Position numbers and translations under genes: made by a program | Shown here: piece by piece, positions 1 to 5,742 of the stretch | Numbering within the stretch: the first letter of the stretch is position 1 | Layout of the letters: the number at the start of each line of letters is the position of its first letter | From: Pseudomonadota bacterium | GTDB lineage: Bacteria > Pseudomonadota > Alphaproteobacteria > Acetobacterales > Acetobacteraceae | Assembly: GCA_021807465.1 (NCBI GenBank) | Contig: JAKBCX010000123.1 | Span: 1 to 5,742, forward strand | Reading direction: 5' to 3' | DNA: 5,742 bases | Notes under the pieces: generated by a model | The model's input: only the letters and a program-made list of their open reading frames with translations | Database searches by the model: none | What the model was told of the DNA's origin: nothing

Positions 1-1379
1 GCGAAATCGGCATATTCGCGGCCATTGCCGGATTGCTTGTAACCGCCGAAGGGCGCGAAGAAGTCGATATCCGGCGCGTTGACGTAGATGCTGCCCGCGC
101 GCAGGCGGGAGGCGACGTCGCGGACCTGCTCCATGTTATTGCCCTGCACATAGGCGGCGAGGCCGTAAACCGTGTCGTTGGCGATTTCGATGGCTTCCTC
201 GACCGTGCCGTAGGGGATGATGGAGAGGACGGGGCCGAAGATTTCCTCTTTCTCGATGGTCATGCCGGGCTTCACATTCCCGAACACGGTGGGGCGGGCA
301 TAATAGCCTTTGTTCAGCCCATCGGGCTTGCCCAGCCCGCCGCAGGCCAGGGTGGCGCCTTCGTCGATGCCGGCCTTGATGAGGCGCTGCACCTTGTCCC
401 ATTGCATCTGGCTGACGAGCGGGCCGAGCACCGTGCCCTCGGCCAGCGGGTTGCCGGTAATCTGCTTGGCGGCTTCGTCCACGGCGATTTCCAAGGCTTT
501 GTCGTGCAGGTGGCTGGGCACCAGCATACGGGTGGCGGCGTCGCAGCTCTGGCCGGAATTGATGAAGCAGGCGCCGATACCCTGGCGCACGCGCAGGTCG
601 AGATCGGCATCCGGCAGGATGATGTTGGCGGATTTGCCGCCCAGCTCCTGGCATACGCGCTTGACGGTGGCGGCGGCCTCGCGCGCCACGATGATGCCGG
701 CGCGGGTGGAGCCGGTGAAGGACATCATGTCCACATCCGGGTGGCCGGCCAGAACCTGGCCCACATCCGGCCCGGTGCCGTTGACGAGGTTGAACACGCC
801 CTTGGGCACGCCGGCCTCGTGCATGATCTCGGCGAAGATGAGTGCGTTGATGGGTGCGATTTCGGACGGTTTCAGCACCATGGTGCAGCCCGCGGCCAAA
901 GCTGGGGCGACCTTGCAGACGATCTGGTTCAATGGCCAGTTCCAGGGCGTGATGAGTCCGCACACGCCGATGGGCTCTTTCACCACGCGGGTGGTGCCGC
1001 GGGTCTCGTAATATTCGAAATTCTCGAATTTATCGATGAGGGCCTGGAAATGCCCCTGGCCGACAAATACCTGCGCCTCTTTGGCGAAGCCGGTGGGCGC
1101 GCCCATTTCCTGCGTCACGGCCGCGGCGATTTCGTCGTAACGGCGGTTATAGATTTCCAGGCAGCGCTTGAGCAGGTCCAGACGGTCCTTATGGCTGGTG
1201 CGCGAATAGGTGCGGAAAGCGGCCTTGGCGGCGGCCACGGCGCGGTCCACATCTGCGCTGGAACCGCCTGAGATCTCAGTAAAAGCCTCTTCCGTGGCGG
1301 GGTTGATGACGGGGATGCGGTTGGGGACAACGGGGTCCACCCATTCGCCGTTGATGTAGAATTTCAGGTTGTTGGTCAT
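1..1379 (-). CDS. NAD(P)-dependent aldehyde dehydrogenase, CddD/SAPD-like subfamily (3' end missing)
   Basis: This cytoplasmic enzyme is expected to oxidise an aldehyde to a carboxylic acid with NAD(P)+. The frame is open for 459 codons to the window edge; family members run about 475-490 residues, so only a short C-terminal tail is missing. Visible family features are TPWNWPL at 144-150 (oxyanion Asn147), VLKPSE at 168-173 (cofactor Lys170), FTGST at 221-225, QELGGKS at 244-250 (general base Glu245), NSGQSCDAATR at 274-284 (catalytic Cys279), EEIFGPV at 378-384 and PFGGYKQSG at 443-451. All key residues are present. The NSGQSC-A-TRMLVP stretch resembles the CddD / 3-succinoylsemialdehyde-pyridine dehydrogenase group from memory, not the 4-aminobutyraldehyde dehydrogenase PatD. 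The start at 1379 follows AGGAGG (1392-1387) by 7 bases. The gene is divergent from the importer operon, so the substrate may derive from the imported solute; this is inference. Confidence 0.95.
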   Translation of the reverse strand, partial: MTNNLKFYINGEWVDPVVPNRIPVINPATEEAFTEISGGSSADVDRAVAAAKAAFRTYSRTSHKDRLDLLKRCLEIYNRRYDEIAAAVTQEMGAPTGFAKEAQVFVGQGHFQALIDKFENFEYYETRGTTRVVKEPIGVCGLITPWNWPLNQIVCKVAPALAAGCTMVLKPSEIAPINALIFAEIMHEAGVPKGVFNLVNGTGPDVGQVLAGHPDVDMMSFTGSTRAGIIVAREAAATVKRVCQELGGKSANIILPDADLDLRVRQGIGACFINSGQSCDAATRMLVPSHLHDKALEIAVDEAAKQITGNPLAEGTVLGPLVSQMQWDKVQRLIKAGIDEGATLACGGLGKPDGLNKGYYARPTVFGNVKPGMTIEKEEIFGPVLSIIPYGTVEEAIEIANDTVYGLAAYVQGNNMEQVRDVASRLRAGSIYVNAPDIDFFAPFGGYKQSGNGREYADF

Positions 1380-1402
1380 ATCATATCCTCCTGAGACCTG
1401 AA

Positions 1403-1408
1403 CTTATA
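1403..1408 (-). promoter_or_regulatory. Possible -10 element for the aldehyde dehydrogenase gene
   Basis: Read on the minus strand, 1408-1403 is TATAAG, five of six matches to the sigma-70 -10 consensus. A second AT-rich hexamer, TAATAT, lies at 1420-1415. Neither has a good -35 hexamer 15-19 bases upstream, which would fit an activator-dependent promoter. Use of TATAAG would start the transcript near 1396, only a few bases before the Shine-Dalgarno sequence. This is a by-eye match. Confidence 0.3.
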
Positions 1409-1430
1409 TTGGCTATATTAGCGGTAACAC

Positions 1431-1482
1431 GGTTGACCCCGGAACACATTGCACAAATCTAATATGTGTTCTCCGGTCAACC
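1431..1482. promoter_or_regulatory. Long imperfect inverted repeat; probable operator in the divergent promoter region
   Basis: Two 19-base arms, 1431-1449 and 1464-1482, are inverted copies with 16 of 19 positions matching. Each arm consists of two perfectly mirrored 8-base boxes (GGTTGACC and GAACACAT on the left, ATGTGTTC and GGTCAACC on the right) separated by three unmatched bases. The arms flank a 14-base centre. Box centres are at 1434.5, 1445.5, 1467.5 and 1478.5, giving steps of 11, 22 and 11 bases, so all four boxes fall on about the same face of the DNA helix. This suits a dimer of dimers or two cooperating dimers. It lies between two divergent genes and overlaps a promoter-like sequence, so a regulatory role is likely. 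The protein that binds is unknown; the AraC-type regulator at the right edge is one candidate. Confidence 0.7.
1433..1463 (+). promoter_or_regulatory. Candidate sigma-70 promoter of the importer operon with a 19-base spacer
   Basis: TTGACC (1433-1438) matches five of six -35 positions and TCTAAT (1458-1463) matches five of six -10 positions. The 19-base spacer is longer than the usual 16-18. The -35 lies inside the left arm of the inverted repeat and the expected start point (about 1470) inside the right arm, so a bound regulator would meet RNA polymerase directly. An alternative is CTGAGA (1391-1396) with TATATT (1414-1419) at 17-base spacing. Which one is used cannot be decided by eye. Confidence 0.4.
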
Positions 1483-1524
1483 CGCGTGCGCCTGAACCAT
1501 GCCAGCTAGGATCAGGAGTAAAAT

Positions 1525-2532
1525 ATGGAAGTAAAGACCATAACGCCGCCGATTGTGCAGTTGGAAGGTGTAGCCAAGTCTTATGGCGGGGCCGTGGCGC
1601 TGGCGCGGCTGGACTTGGATGTGCGCGCGGGGGAGTTTTTTACGCTGCTGGGGCCTTCTGGTTCTGGCAAAACCACAACCTTGCGGCTGATAGCCGGGTT
1701 TGAGCGGCCGGATACTGGGCGGATTTTGCTGGATGGCGCCGATGTGGCGCGGCTGCCGCCCTTCGACCGGAACGTGAACACCGTGTTCCAGGATTACGCG
1801 CTGTTTCCGCATCTCACGCTGGTTGAAAACGTGGCTTATGGGCTGCGCGCCAAGAAAATGCCCAAGGCCCAGGCGGAAGCCGAGGCCGAAAAGGCCCTGG
1901 AGGCCGTGAAACTTGGCGCGTATGGCGGGCGCAAACCGGCCCAGCTTTCCGGCGGGCAGCGCCAGCGCGTGGCCCTGGCCCGCGCCATGGTGAACAAGCC
2001 GCGCGTGCTGCTGCTGGACGAGCCGCTGGGCGCGCTGGACTTGAAGCTGCGCCACCAGATGCAGGCGGAGCTGAAACGGTTGCAGCATGAAACGGGCATT
2101 ACGTTTATTTACGTAACGCACGACCAGGACGAGGCGCTTTCGATGAGCGACCGTATTGCCGTGTTCAGCGAGGGGCGCATCGAGCAAGTGGGCACACCGT
2201 TCGATTTGTATGAGCGCCCGGCTACGGAGTTTGTCGCGGATTTCGTCGGCACCTCCAATATTCTTGGCCATGCGCTGCTGCGGCCTGAAAAGGTGCGGTT
2301 GCAGCCGCTGGATGCGCCGGTGCCCGAGGGGGCAAATGCCAAGCCGGGTATTGTGCGCGAATCGATCTATCTGGGTGCCGTTACGCGCTACCAGGTGGTG
2401 CTGGATGACGGTGCGCTTCTGGCCGTTATGGAAACAAACAGCGTGCCGCTGGGCAACCGGCTGCGGCTGAACGCCGGAGACCAGGTTCTTGCCGTCTGGC
2501 CGAAGGCCGCGGCGGTTAATATCGGCAACTAG
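1525..2532 (+). CDS. ABC importer ATPase, polyamine/YdcT (PotA-like) type
   Basis: This is the cytoplasmic ATP-hydrolysing subunit, expected to work as a dimer under the two permeases encoded downstream. At 335 residues it has a complete ATPase domain: Walker A GPSGSGKT at 43-50, Q-loop VFQDYALFPH at 87-96 (Gln89), signature LSGGQRQRVA at 141-150, Walker B VLLLDEP at 161-167 (Glu166 catalytic), D-loop GALD at 169-172 and switch His199 in VTHDQDEAL. A C-terminal TOBE-like region covers about 245-333, with the family motif RPEKVRL at 253-259. The stretch between GTSN (242-245) and RPEK is only seven residues, far shorter than in PotA/PotG as I remember them, so part of the first TOBE segment appears missing. 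The ATG at 1525 follows AGGAG (1514-1518) by 6 bases. The stop codon overlaps the Shine-Dalgarno of the next gene, which implies one transcript. Family assignment is firm; substrate class is inferred from neighbours. Confidence 0.95.
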   Translation: MEVKTITPPIVQLEGVAKSYGGAVALARLDLDVRAGEFFTLLGPSGSGKTTTLRLIAGFERPDTGRILLDGADVARLPPFDRNVNTVFQDYALFPHLTLVENVAYGLRAKKMPKAQAEAEAEKALEAVKLGAYGGRKPAQLSGGQRQRVALARAMVNKPRVLLLDEPLGALDLKLRHQMQAELKRLQHETGITFIYVTHDQDEALSMSDRIAVFSEGRIEQVGTPFDLYERPATEFVADFVGTSNILGHALLRPEKVRLQPLDAPVPEGANAKPGIVRESIYLGAVTRYQVVLDDGALLAVMETNSVPLGNRLRLNAGDQVLAVWPKAAAVNIGN

Positions 2533-2543
2533 GGAGAGGTACC

Positions 2544-3692
2544 ATGAAAGAAGCTTTTAAGAAGAAGTTTACCAGGTTTACGCTCTGTCTTTCCATTGCC
2601 TTGCCTATGGCGCAGGGCGCCGCGGCGATGGAGCCGTTGCAGAGCATAGGCAAGGGCGAAGGCGTGCTGAATGTGGTGGCCTGGGAAGGCTACGCGCAGG
2701 ACCAGTGGGTGAAGCCTTTTGAGCAGGCCACGGGCTGCCAGGTGAATGCCAAATATGCAGGCTCGTCGGACGAAATGGTGGCGCTGATGCGCTCGGGCGG
2801 CGGCGACCAGTATGATGTGGTTTCGGCCTCGGGCGATGCCACGTTGCGTTTGATTTATGGCCATAATGTGCAGCCCATCAATATAGCGCTGATTCCGGCC
2901 TGGAAAGATTTCATTCCGCAACTGAAGAGCCCGGATTTCAATACGGTGGCGGGCGTGCACTATGGCGTGTCCTATGAATGGGGACCGAATACGCTGCTGT
3001 ATAACACCAAGGTATTCCCCACGGCGCCTACATCGTGGAGCGTGATCTACGACGCGAAATATAAAGGCAAGATCACGGTTCCCGACAATCCCATCCAGAT
3101 TGCAGACGCGGCGCTTTATCTGTCTAAGACCGATCCTTCGCTGGGCATTACCGACCCGTATGAGCTGAACCAGACGCAGATGAATGCGGCGGTGAAGCTG
3201 CTTAAAGGGCAGGCCAAGCTCATCAAGAAATACTGGGCGCTGGCCTCGGATGAAATCCAGCTCTTTACCTCGGGCGATGCCGTGGTGGGCGCCGCTTGGC
3301 CTTACCAGACCAACACGCTGCAGGCCGCCCATGTGCCGGTTGCGGAGACCATTCCGCAGGAAGGCGCCACGGGCTGGGCGGATACGTGGATGATCTCGGC
3401 CAAGGCCAAGCACCCTAATTGCGCCTATATGTGGATCAACTGGGTAACGACGCCGAAAGTGCAGGCGGAACAAGCCATTTATTTTGGCGAAACCCCGGCC
3501 AATACGCTGGCTTGCAAGGAGATGGACAAGATTCAGCCCGGCTCTTGCGAGCAGTATCACGCCAATGCGCCGGCGTCTTATTTCGATCAGATCAAGTTCT
3601 GGAAAACGCCGCTTTCTGCCTGCGGAAATGGTAAGAATGACTGCCTGGATTACACCGTGTGGCAGCGCGAATGGCAGGCGATTAAAGGATGA
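2544..3692 (+). CDS. Periplasmic solute-binding protein, YdcS-like (polyamine-type SBP family)
   Basis: This secreted receptor captures the solute in the periplasm and delivers it to the permeases. It has 382 residues. The N-terminus is a typical signal peptide: Lys-rich start (KEAFKKKFTR), hydrophobic core to about residue 24, and probable signal peptidase I cleavage after the alanines at 26-28. The mature part resembles E. coli YdcS from memory, including SSDEMVALM at 74-82, SASGDATLRLI at 94-104, WGPNTLLYNTKVFP at 146-159, QIADAALYL at 185-193 and EGATGWADTW at 273-282. Trp47, Tyr50, Trp252 and Asp280 are candidate ligand residues, judged only by approximate alignment to PotF. Mature cysteines at 65, 293, 324, 335, 360 and 367 suggest up to three disulfides; the last pair frames a C-terminal loop. 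A GGGAG at 2532-2536 sits 7 bases before the ATG and only 11 bases separate it from the ATPase gene. The ligand is unproven; putrescine or another amine is a guess from the family. Confidence 0.93.
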   Translation: MKEAFKKKFTRFTLCLSIALPMAQGAAAMEPLQSIGKGEGVLNVVAWEGYAQDQWVKPFEQATGCQVNAKYAGSSDEMVALMRSGGGDQYDVVSASGDATLRLIYGHNVQPINIALIPAWKDFIPQLKSPDFNTVAGVHYGVSYEWGPNTLLYNTKVFPTAPTSWSVIYDAKYKGKITVPDNPIQIADAALYLSKTDPSLGITDPYELNQTQMNAAVKLLKGQAKLIKKYWALASDEIQLFTSGDAVVGAAWPYQTNTLQAAHVPVAETIPQEGATGWADTWMISAKAKHPNCAYMWINWVTTPKVQAEQAIYFGETPANTLACKEMDKIQPGSCEQYHANAPASYFDQIKFWKTPLSACGNGKNDCLDYTVWQREWQAIKG

Positions 3693-3705
3693 CGGGACTG
3701 GTTTC

Positions 3706-3736
3706 CGCAGGGGGGCTTTGCCCTCCTGCGTCTTTT
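3706..3736 (+). terminator. Hairpin with T-run between binding-protein and permease genes; attenuator or mRNA-stabilising element
   Basis: Bases 3706-3716 pair with 3720-3730 to form an 11-base-pair stem with one G-U pair (3712 with 3724) and a three-base TTT loop. TCTTTT follows directly at 3731-3736. This has the form of an intrinsic terminator, yet it lies inside the operon, 14 bases after the binding-protein stop. The Shine-Dalgarno of the first permease (AAGGGG, 3739-3744) comes right after the T-run. Partial termination or 3'-end protection here would leave more binding-protein mRNA than permease mRNA, a known pattern in ABC importer operons such as malEFG. Strength in vivo is not shown by sequence. 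Confidence 0.75.
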
Positions 3737-3753
3737 GCAAGGGGTAATGTGCA

Positions 3754-4632
3754 ATGAACCCCGCCAAGGCTATCTCTTCGCTCTCGTGGCGGCGCGGCTG
3801 GGTGGCGGTTATGTCGCTGCTTGGCTTGCCGGCGGTATGGTTTGGAGGGCTGTATCTGGCTGCCATCGGGGCGATGTTTGTCACCTCGTTCTGGACGGTG
3901 GATTCACTCTCCGGCCAGCTTATTCCCGGCTTTTCGCTGGTGAATTTCCAGTCCCTGCTCTCAGGCCATGTTTACATCCGCATTGCTGAACGCACCATCT
4001 TCATCGCGGCGGCCGTTACCATAACCGATGTTATCCTGGCCTGGCCCGTGGCTTACGCCATGGTGCGCCTGGCGGGGCCGCGTTTGCGCGCGGCCATGAT
4101 GGCGGCGGTGATGATTCCGCTCTGGTCGAGCTACCTGGCGCGGGTTTATGCGTGGCGGCTTATTCTCTCGCATGATGGCGTGCTCAACTGGGCGCTGTCC
4201 GCCATCGGCCTGCCGAACGCGCATATTGGCTACTCCAACTGGGCCATGTGGATTGTGTTCTCGTATTTGTGGCTGCCCTTCATGATTCTGCCTGTGTCGG
4301 CGGCGGTGGAGCGTATCCCGCCCAGCCTGCTGGAGGCTTCGGCCGATCTCGGCGCGCGCGGGCTGGCCACGTTCCGCCGTGTGATGGTGCCCATGGCGCT
4401 GCCCGGCATGGTGGCGGGTGCTATCTCCACCTTCTCGCTCACGCTGGGCGACTACGTTACGCCCATGCTGGTGGGTGGGCGCGGGTCGGATTTTATTGGC
4501 AATGTGGTCTATTCCAATGTGGGTGTGACCAACAACATTCCCTTCGCCGCCGCTTACGCCGTGCTGCCTTTATGTGTCATGGGCGTGTTTTTGCTGGTGG
4601 CGCGCAAGCTGGGGGCTTTCGATGCGCTCTGA
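3754..4632 (+). CDS. ABC importer permease, YdcU/PotB/PotH-like
   Basis: This inner-membrane subunit is expected to form half of the solute channel with the permease encoded next. The 292 residues show six likely membrane segments near 20-45, 80-103, 112-135, 164-184, 215-235 and 264-285, with a periplasmic loop after the first. The cytoplasmic EAA loop that docks on the ATPase spans 194-213, with Glu194, Gly200 and Pro213 in the expected positions (EASADLG...MVP). The ATG at 3754 follows AAGGGG (3739-3744) by 9 bases. An ATG at 3747 is in another frame and leads to a shorter product without family features. It is the first gene after the intra-operon hairpin, so its level is probably below that of the binding protein. 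The end overlaps the start of the second permease gene by 11 bases, which suggests coupled translation. Family is certain; assignment as the first-permease type rests on gene order and length. Confidence 0.94.
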   Translation: MNPAKAISSLSWRRGWVAVMSLLGLPAVWFGGLYLAAIGAMFVTSFWTVDSLSGQLIPGFSLVNFQSLLSGHVYIRIAERTIFIAAAVTITDVILAWPVAYAMVRLAGPRLRAAMMAAVMIPLWSSYLARVYAWRLILSHDGVLNWALSAIGLPNAHIGYSNWAMWIVFSYLWLPFMILPVSAAVERIPPSLLEASADLGARGLATFRRVMVPMALPGMVAGAISTFSLTLGDYVTPMLVGGRGSDFIGNVVYSNVGVTNNIPFAAAYAVLPLCVMGVFLLVARKLGAFDAL

Positions 4633-5407
4633 GACTTTCATTTGGGCCGCGGTGGTAGCCATATTCGGGTTCCTGTTCATCCCGATCGCCATCATCTTGC
4701 TCTATGCCTTTTCCGCTGCGCCCATTCCCGCCTGGCCCATTGCCGGTTTCACCCTGCATTGGTTTCCCGACACGTGGCATGACGAGCAAGTCCGCGAGGC
4801 GTTGCTGCTTTCTATCGAAGTTGCGGCGCTGGCCACGGTTATGGCCATCCTGTTTGGCGCGCTGGCCGCGCTGGCGGTGGTGAAAATGCGCTCGGCCAGC
4901 CGCGAGGTGGTGAGCTTTGTGGCCGTGCTGCCCATTGCGCTGCCCGGTATTCTCACCGGTATGGCGCTGGCCTCGTATTTTGCCACATGGGGCGTGAACC
5001 TGTCTTACTGGACCATTGTTGCCGGCCACGCCACGTTTTGTACCGTTATTGTTTACAACAACGTCGTGGCCCGGCTGCGCCGCATGCCGCGCTCGCTTAC
5101 CGAGGCCTCGGCGGATTTGGGCGCGGATGCGTTCCGCACCTTCCGGCTGGTACAGCTGCCAATGATGGCGAGCGCGATTGGCGCCGGGGCGCTGCTGGCT
5201 TTCGCGCTTTCATTTGACGAGGTCATTGTCACCACCTTTACCGCGGGCGCGCAGAACACGCTGCCCTTGTGGATTTTTGGCGCCATCCGCCTGGGCCAGG
5301 CACTGCCCGAGGTGAATGTGGTGGTGTTCGCCATTATCGTGTTTACCGCCGTGCCGGTGCTGCTGGCGCAGAAGCTGATTGGCGAGGCGGGGAAGATGGC
5401 GCGGTAG
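4622..5407 (+). CDS. ABC importer permease, YdcV/PotC/PotI-like
   Basis: This is the second channel-forming inner-membrane subunit, 261 residues from the start chosen here. Six likely membrane segments lie near 7-31, 62-88, 95-118, 127-150, 182-204 and 232-254. The EAA loop is at 161-180 with Glu161, Gly167 and Pro180 (EASADLG...QLP). LLAFALSFDEVIVTTF at 191-206 is typical of the PotC/PotI side of the family. The frame is open further upstream to a GTG at 4574, but the extra residues are Trp- and Cys-rich, unlike a permease N-terminus, and lie over the other permease's coding sequence. The ATG at 4622 instead begins MRSETFIWAAVV, a normal positively charged start leading into a membrane helix. 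It overlaps the preceding stop by 11 bases, with GGGGG (4611-4615) as a weak ribosome site 6 bases away, so translational coupling is likely. It is the last gene of the importer operon. Confidence 0.94.
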   Translation: MRSETFIWAAVVAIFGFLFIPIAIILLYAFSAAPIPAWPIAGFTLHWFPDTWHDEQVREALLLSIEVAALATVMAILFGALAALAVVKMRSASREVVSFVAVLPIALPGILTGMALASYFATWGVNLSYWTIVAGHATFCTVIVYNNVVARLRRMPRSLTEASADLGADAFRTFRLVQLPMMASAIGAGALLAFALSFDEVIVTTFTAGAQNTLPLWIFGAIRLGQALPEVNVVVFAIIVFTAVPVLLAQKLIGEAGKMAR

Positions 5408-5474
5408 ACGGCCCAGCCCGGCGTAAATTTGCTGTAACACGCCGCATCCATGCGCGTGGCGCGGGCCTGGCGCC

Positions 5475-5503
5475 TTGCTTGTTGCCCCAGTCCAGCCTAA
5501 CGT
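5475..5503 (+). promoter_or_regulatory. Weak candidate promoter for the AraC-type regulator gene
   Basis: TTGCTT (5475-5480) and TAACGT (5498-5503) are separated by 17 bases and lie 57 bases before the regulator start codon. Each matches only about half of the consensus, so this could be chance. The regulator could also be reached by readthrough from the importer operon, since I see no strong terminator between 5408 and 5560. Confidence 0.25.
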
Positions 5504-5560
5504 TGCGGCTTGTTCAGGGAATGATGCCTCGTACCGGTAAACGGGCGGAGGAGCAGGAAT

Positions 5561-5742
5561 ATGGGGCATATCGCGGGGCAGTCTCCGGGTGCGCAGGTCG
5601 CGCTGGTTGCCGCGGCGGGGTTATTGCCGTTTTTATCCAGGCTGGGGGCCGATGCCGAGCGCATAATGGGGCCTGCCGGCATCGACGCCGCCCGGCTGGA
5701 TGACAAGCCCGAGGGCAGCATACCCCTTGCCGCCTATGTGGC
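5561..5742 (+). CDS. AraC-family transcriptional regulator, N-terminal part only
   Basis: The first 60 codons of a gene run off the right edge. The sequence resembles the N-terminal ligand-binding domain of AraC regulators of the OruR/ArgR kind (Arabinose_bd, PF12625). In these, a helix around LPFLSRLGADAERIM is followed by GPAGIDAARLDD and a short IPLAAYVA helix, which corresponds to the family pattern of a hydrophobic helix, G-D-(9-10)-A-G-(I/L), and P-(L/V) before the next helix. The DNA-binding domain at the C-terminus lies outside the window, so the assignment rests on this pattern alone. The ATG at 5561 follows GGAGGAG (5547-5553) by 7 bases, and the frame has a stop at 5522 with no other ATG between, so the start is secure. 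Its position 153 bases after the importer operon, on the same strand, makes it a candidate regulator of that operon and of the divergent dehydrogenase. The effector is unknown. Confidence 0.7.
   Translation, partial: MGHIAGQSPGAQVALVAAAGLLPFLSRLGADAERIMGPAGIDAARLDDKPEGSIPLAAYV

Noticed and set aside
33..1271. 412-residue open frame on the plus strand over the dehydrogenase gene
   Set aside because: It is the antisense of a clear aldehyde dehydrogenase with all catalytic motifs. The product is Gly/Ala/His-rich with no recognisable domain, as expected from GC-rich codon bias.
1..1379. Naming the dehydrogenase patD by analogy with E. coli
   Set aside because: The active-site region differs from PatD (NSGQSCDAATR here against NAGQDCTAACR as remembered), so gene context alone does not justify the name.
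1376..1384. Two-codon minigene (ATG ATA TGA) overlapping the dehydrogenase start
   Set aside because: Its ATG is only 2 bases from AGGAGG, too close for initiation, whereas the dehydrogenase ATG is 7 bases away. It is probably incidental.
1439..1452. Sigma-54 promoter using TTGC at 1449-1452
   Set aside because: The required GG ten bases before the GC is absent (positions 1439-1440 are CC).
1477..2271. 264-residue open frame on the minus strand over the ATPase gene
   Set aside because: Shadow of the ATPase coding sequence; no ribosome site or domain seen.
2544..2630. Binding protein as a lipoprotein via Cys15
   Set aside because: Residues before Cys15 do not form a lipobox, and a standard signal peptidase I site follows at 26-28.
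2529..3884. 451-residue open frame on the minus strand over the binding-protein gene
   Set aside because: Arg/His-rich product without family features, opposite a well-conserved gene with signal peptide and ribosome site.
4574..4621. GTG start giving a 277-residue second permease
   Set aside because: The extra residues are the out-of-frame reading of the first permease's C-terminus; ATG 4622 gives a normal N-terminus and an 11-base overlap.
5420..5474. Possible terminators after the importer operon (GGCGT/ACGCC at 5420-5443; GGCGC/GCGCC at 5458-5474)
   Set aside because: Stems are only five pairs and no proper T-run follows, so neither is convincing.

Overview
The window holds an ABC importer operon for a small organic solute, flanked by a divergent aldehyde dehydrogenase gene and the beginning of an AraC-type regulator. 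Base composition is GC-rich (roughly 60% by eye), Shine-Dalgarno sites are strong and genes are tightly packed. This, with the protein families, suggests a Gram-negative proteobacterium, most likely an alphaproteobacterium. That placement is inference from style and remembered homologues, not a search.

Layout. Positions 1-1379 (minus strand) carry the first 459 residues of an aldehyde dehydrogenase that runs off the left edge. Positions 1380-1524 are a divergent control region, more AT-rich than its surroundings, with a long imperfect inverted repeat (1431-1482) around a plausible promoter. Positions 1525-5407 (plus strand) hold four importer genes in the order ATPase, periplasmic binding protein, permease, permease. 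A terminator-like hairpin lies between the binding protein and the first permease, and the two permease genes overlap by 11 bases. Positions 5408-5560 are a short spacer. Positions 5561-5742 encode the first 60 residues of an AraC-family regulator that runs off the right edge.

How the genes fit together. The binding protein resembles E. coli YdcS, so the set looks like a YdcSTUV-type importer of the PotABCD/PotFGHI polyamine class, with the ATPase and binding-protein genes swapped relative to E. coli. The substrate cannot be read from sequence; an amine such as putrescine is the best guess. The aldehyde dehydrogenase would oxidise an aldehyde, possibly one derived from the imported compound. 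E. coli also pairs ydcSTUV with an aldehyde dehydrogenase gene (patD), but the enzyme here is from a different subfamily (CddD/3-succinoylsemialdehyde-pyridine dehydrogenase-like). The regulator at the right edge is a candidate controller of the divergent region.

No mobile elements, CRISPR arrays or RNA genes were seen. I do not see a wholly new system. The most unusual items are the four-box operator-like dyad, the hairpin inside the operon, the shortened C-terminal domain of the ATPase, and the non-PatD dehydrogenase beside a YdcSTUV-type importer.
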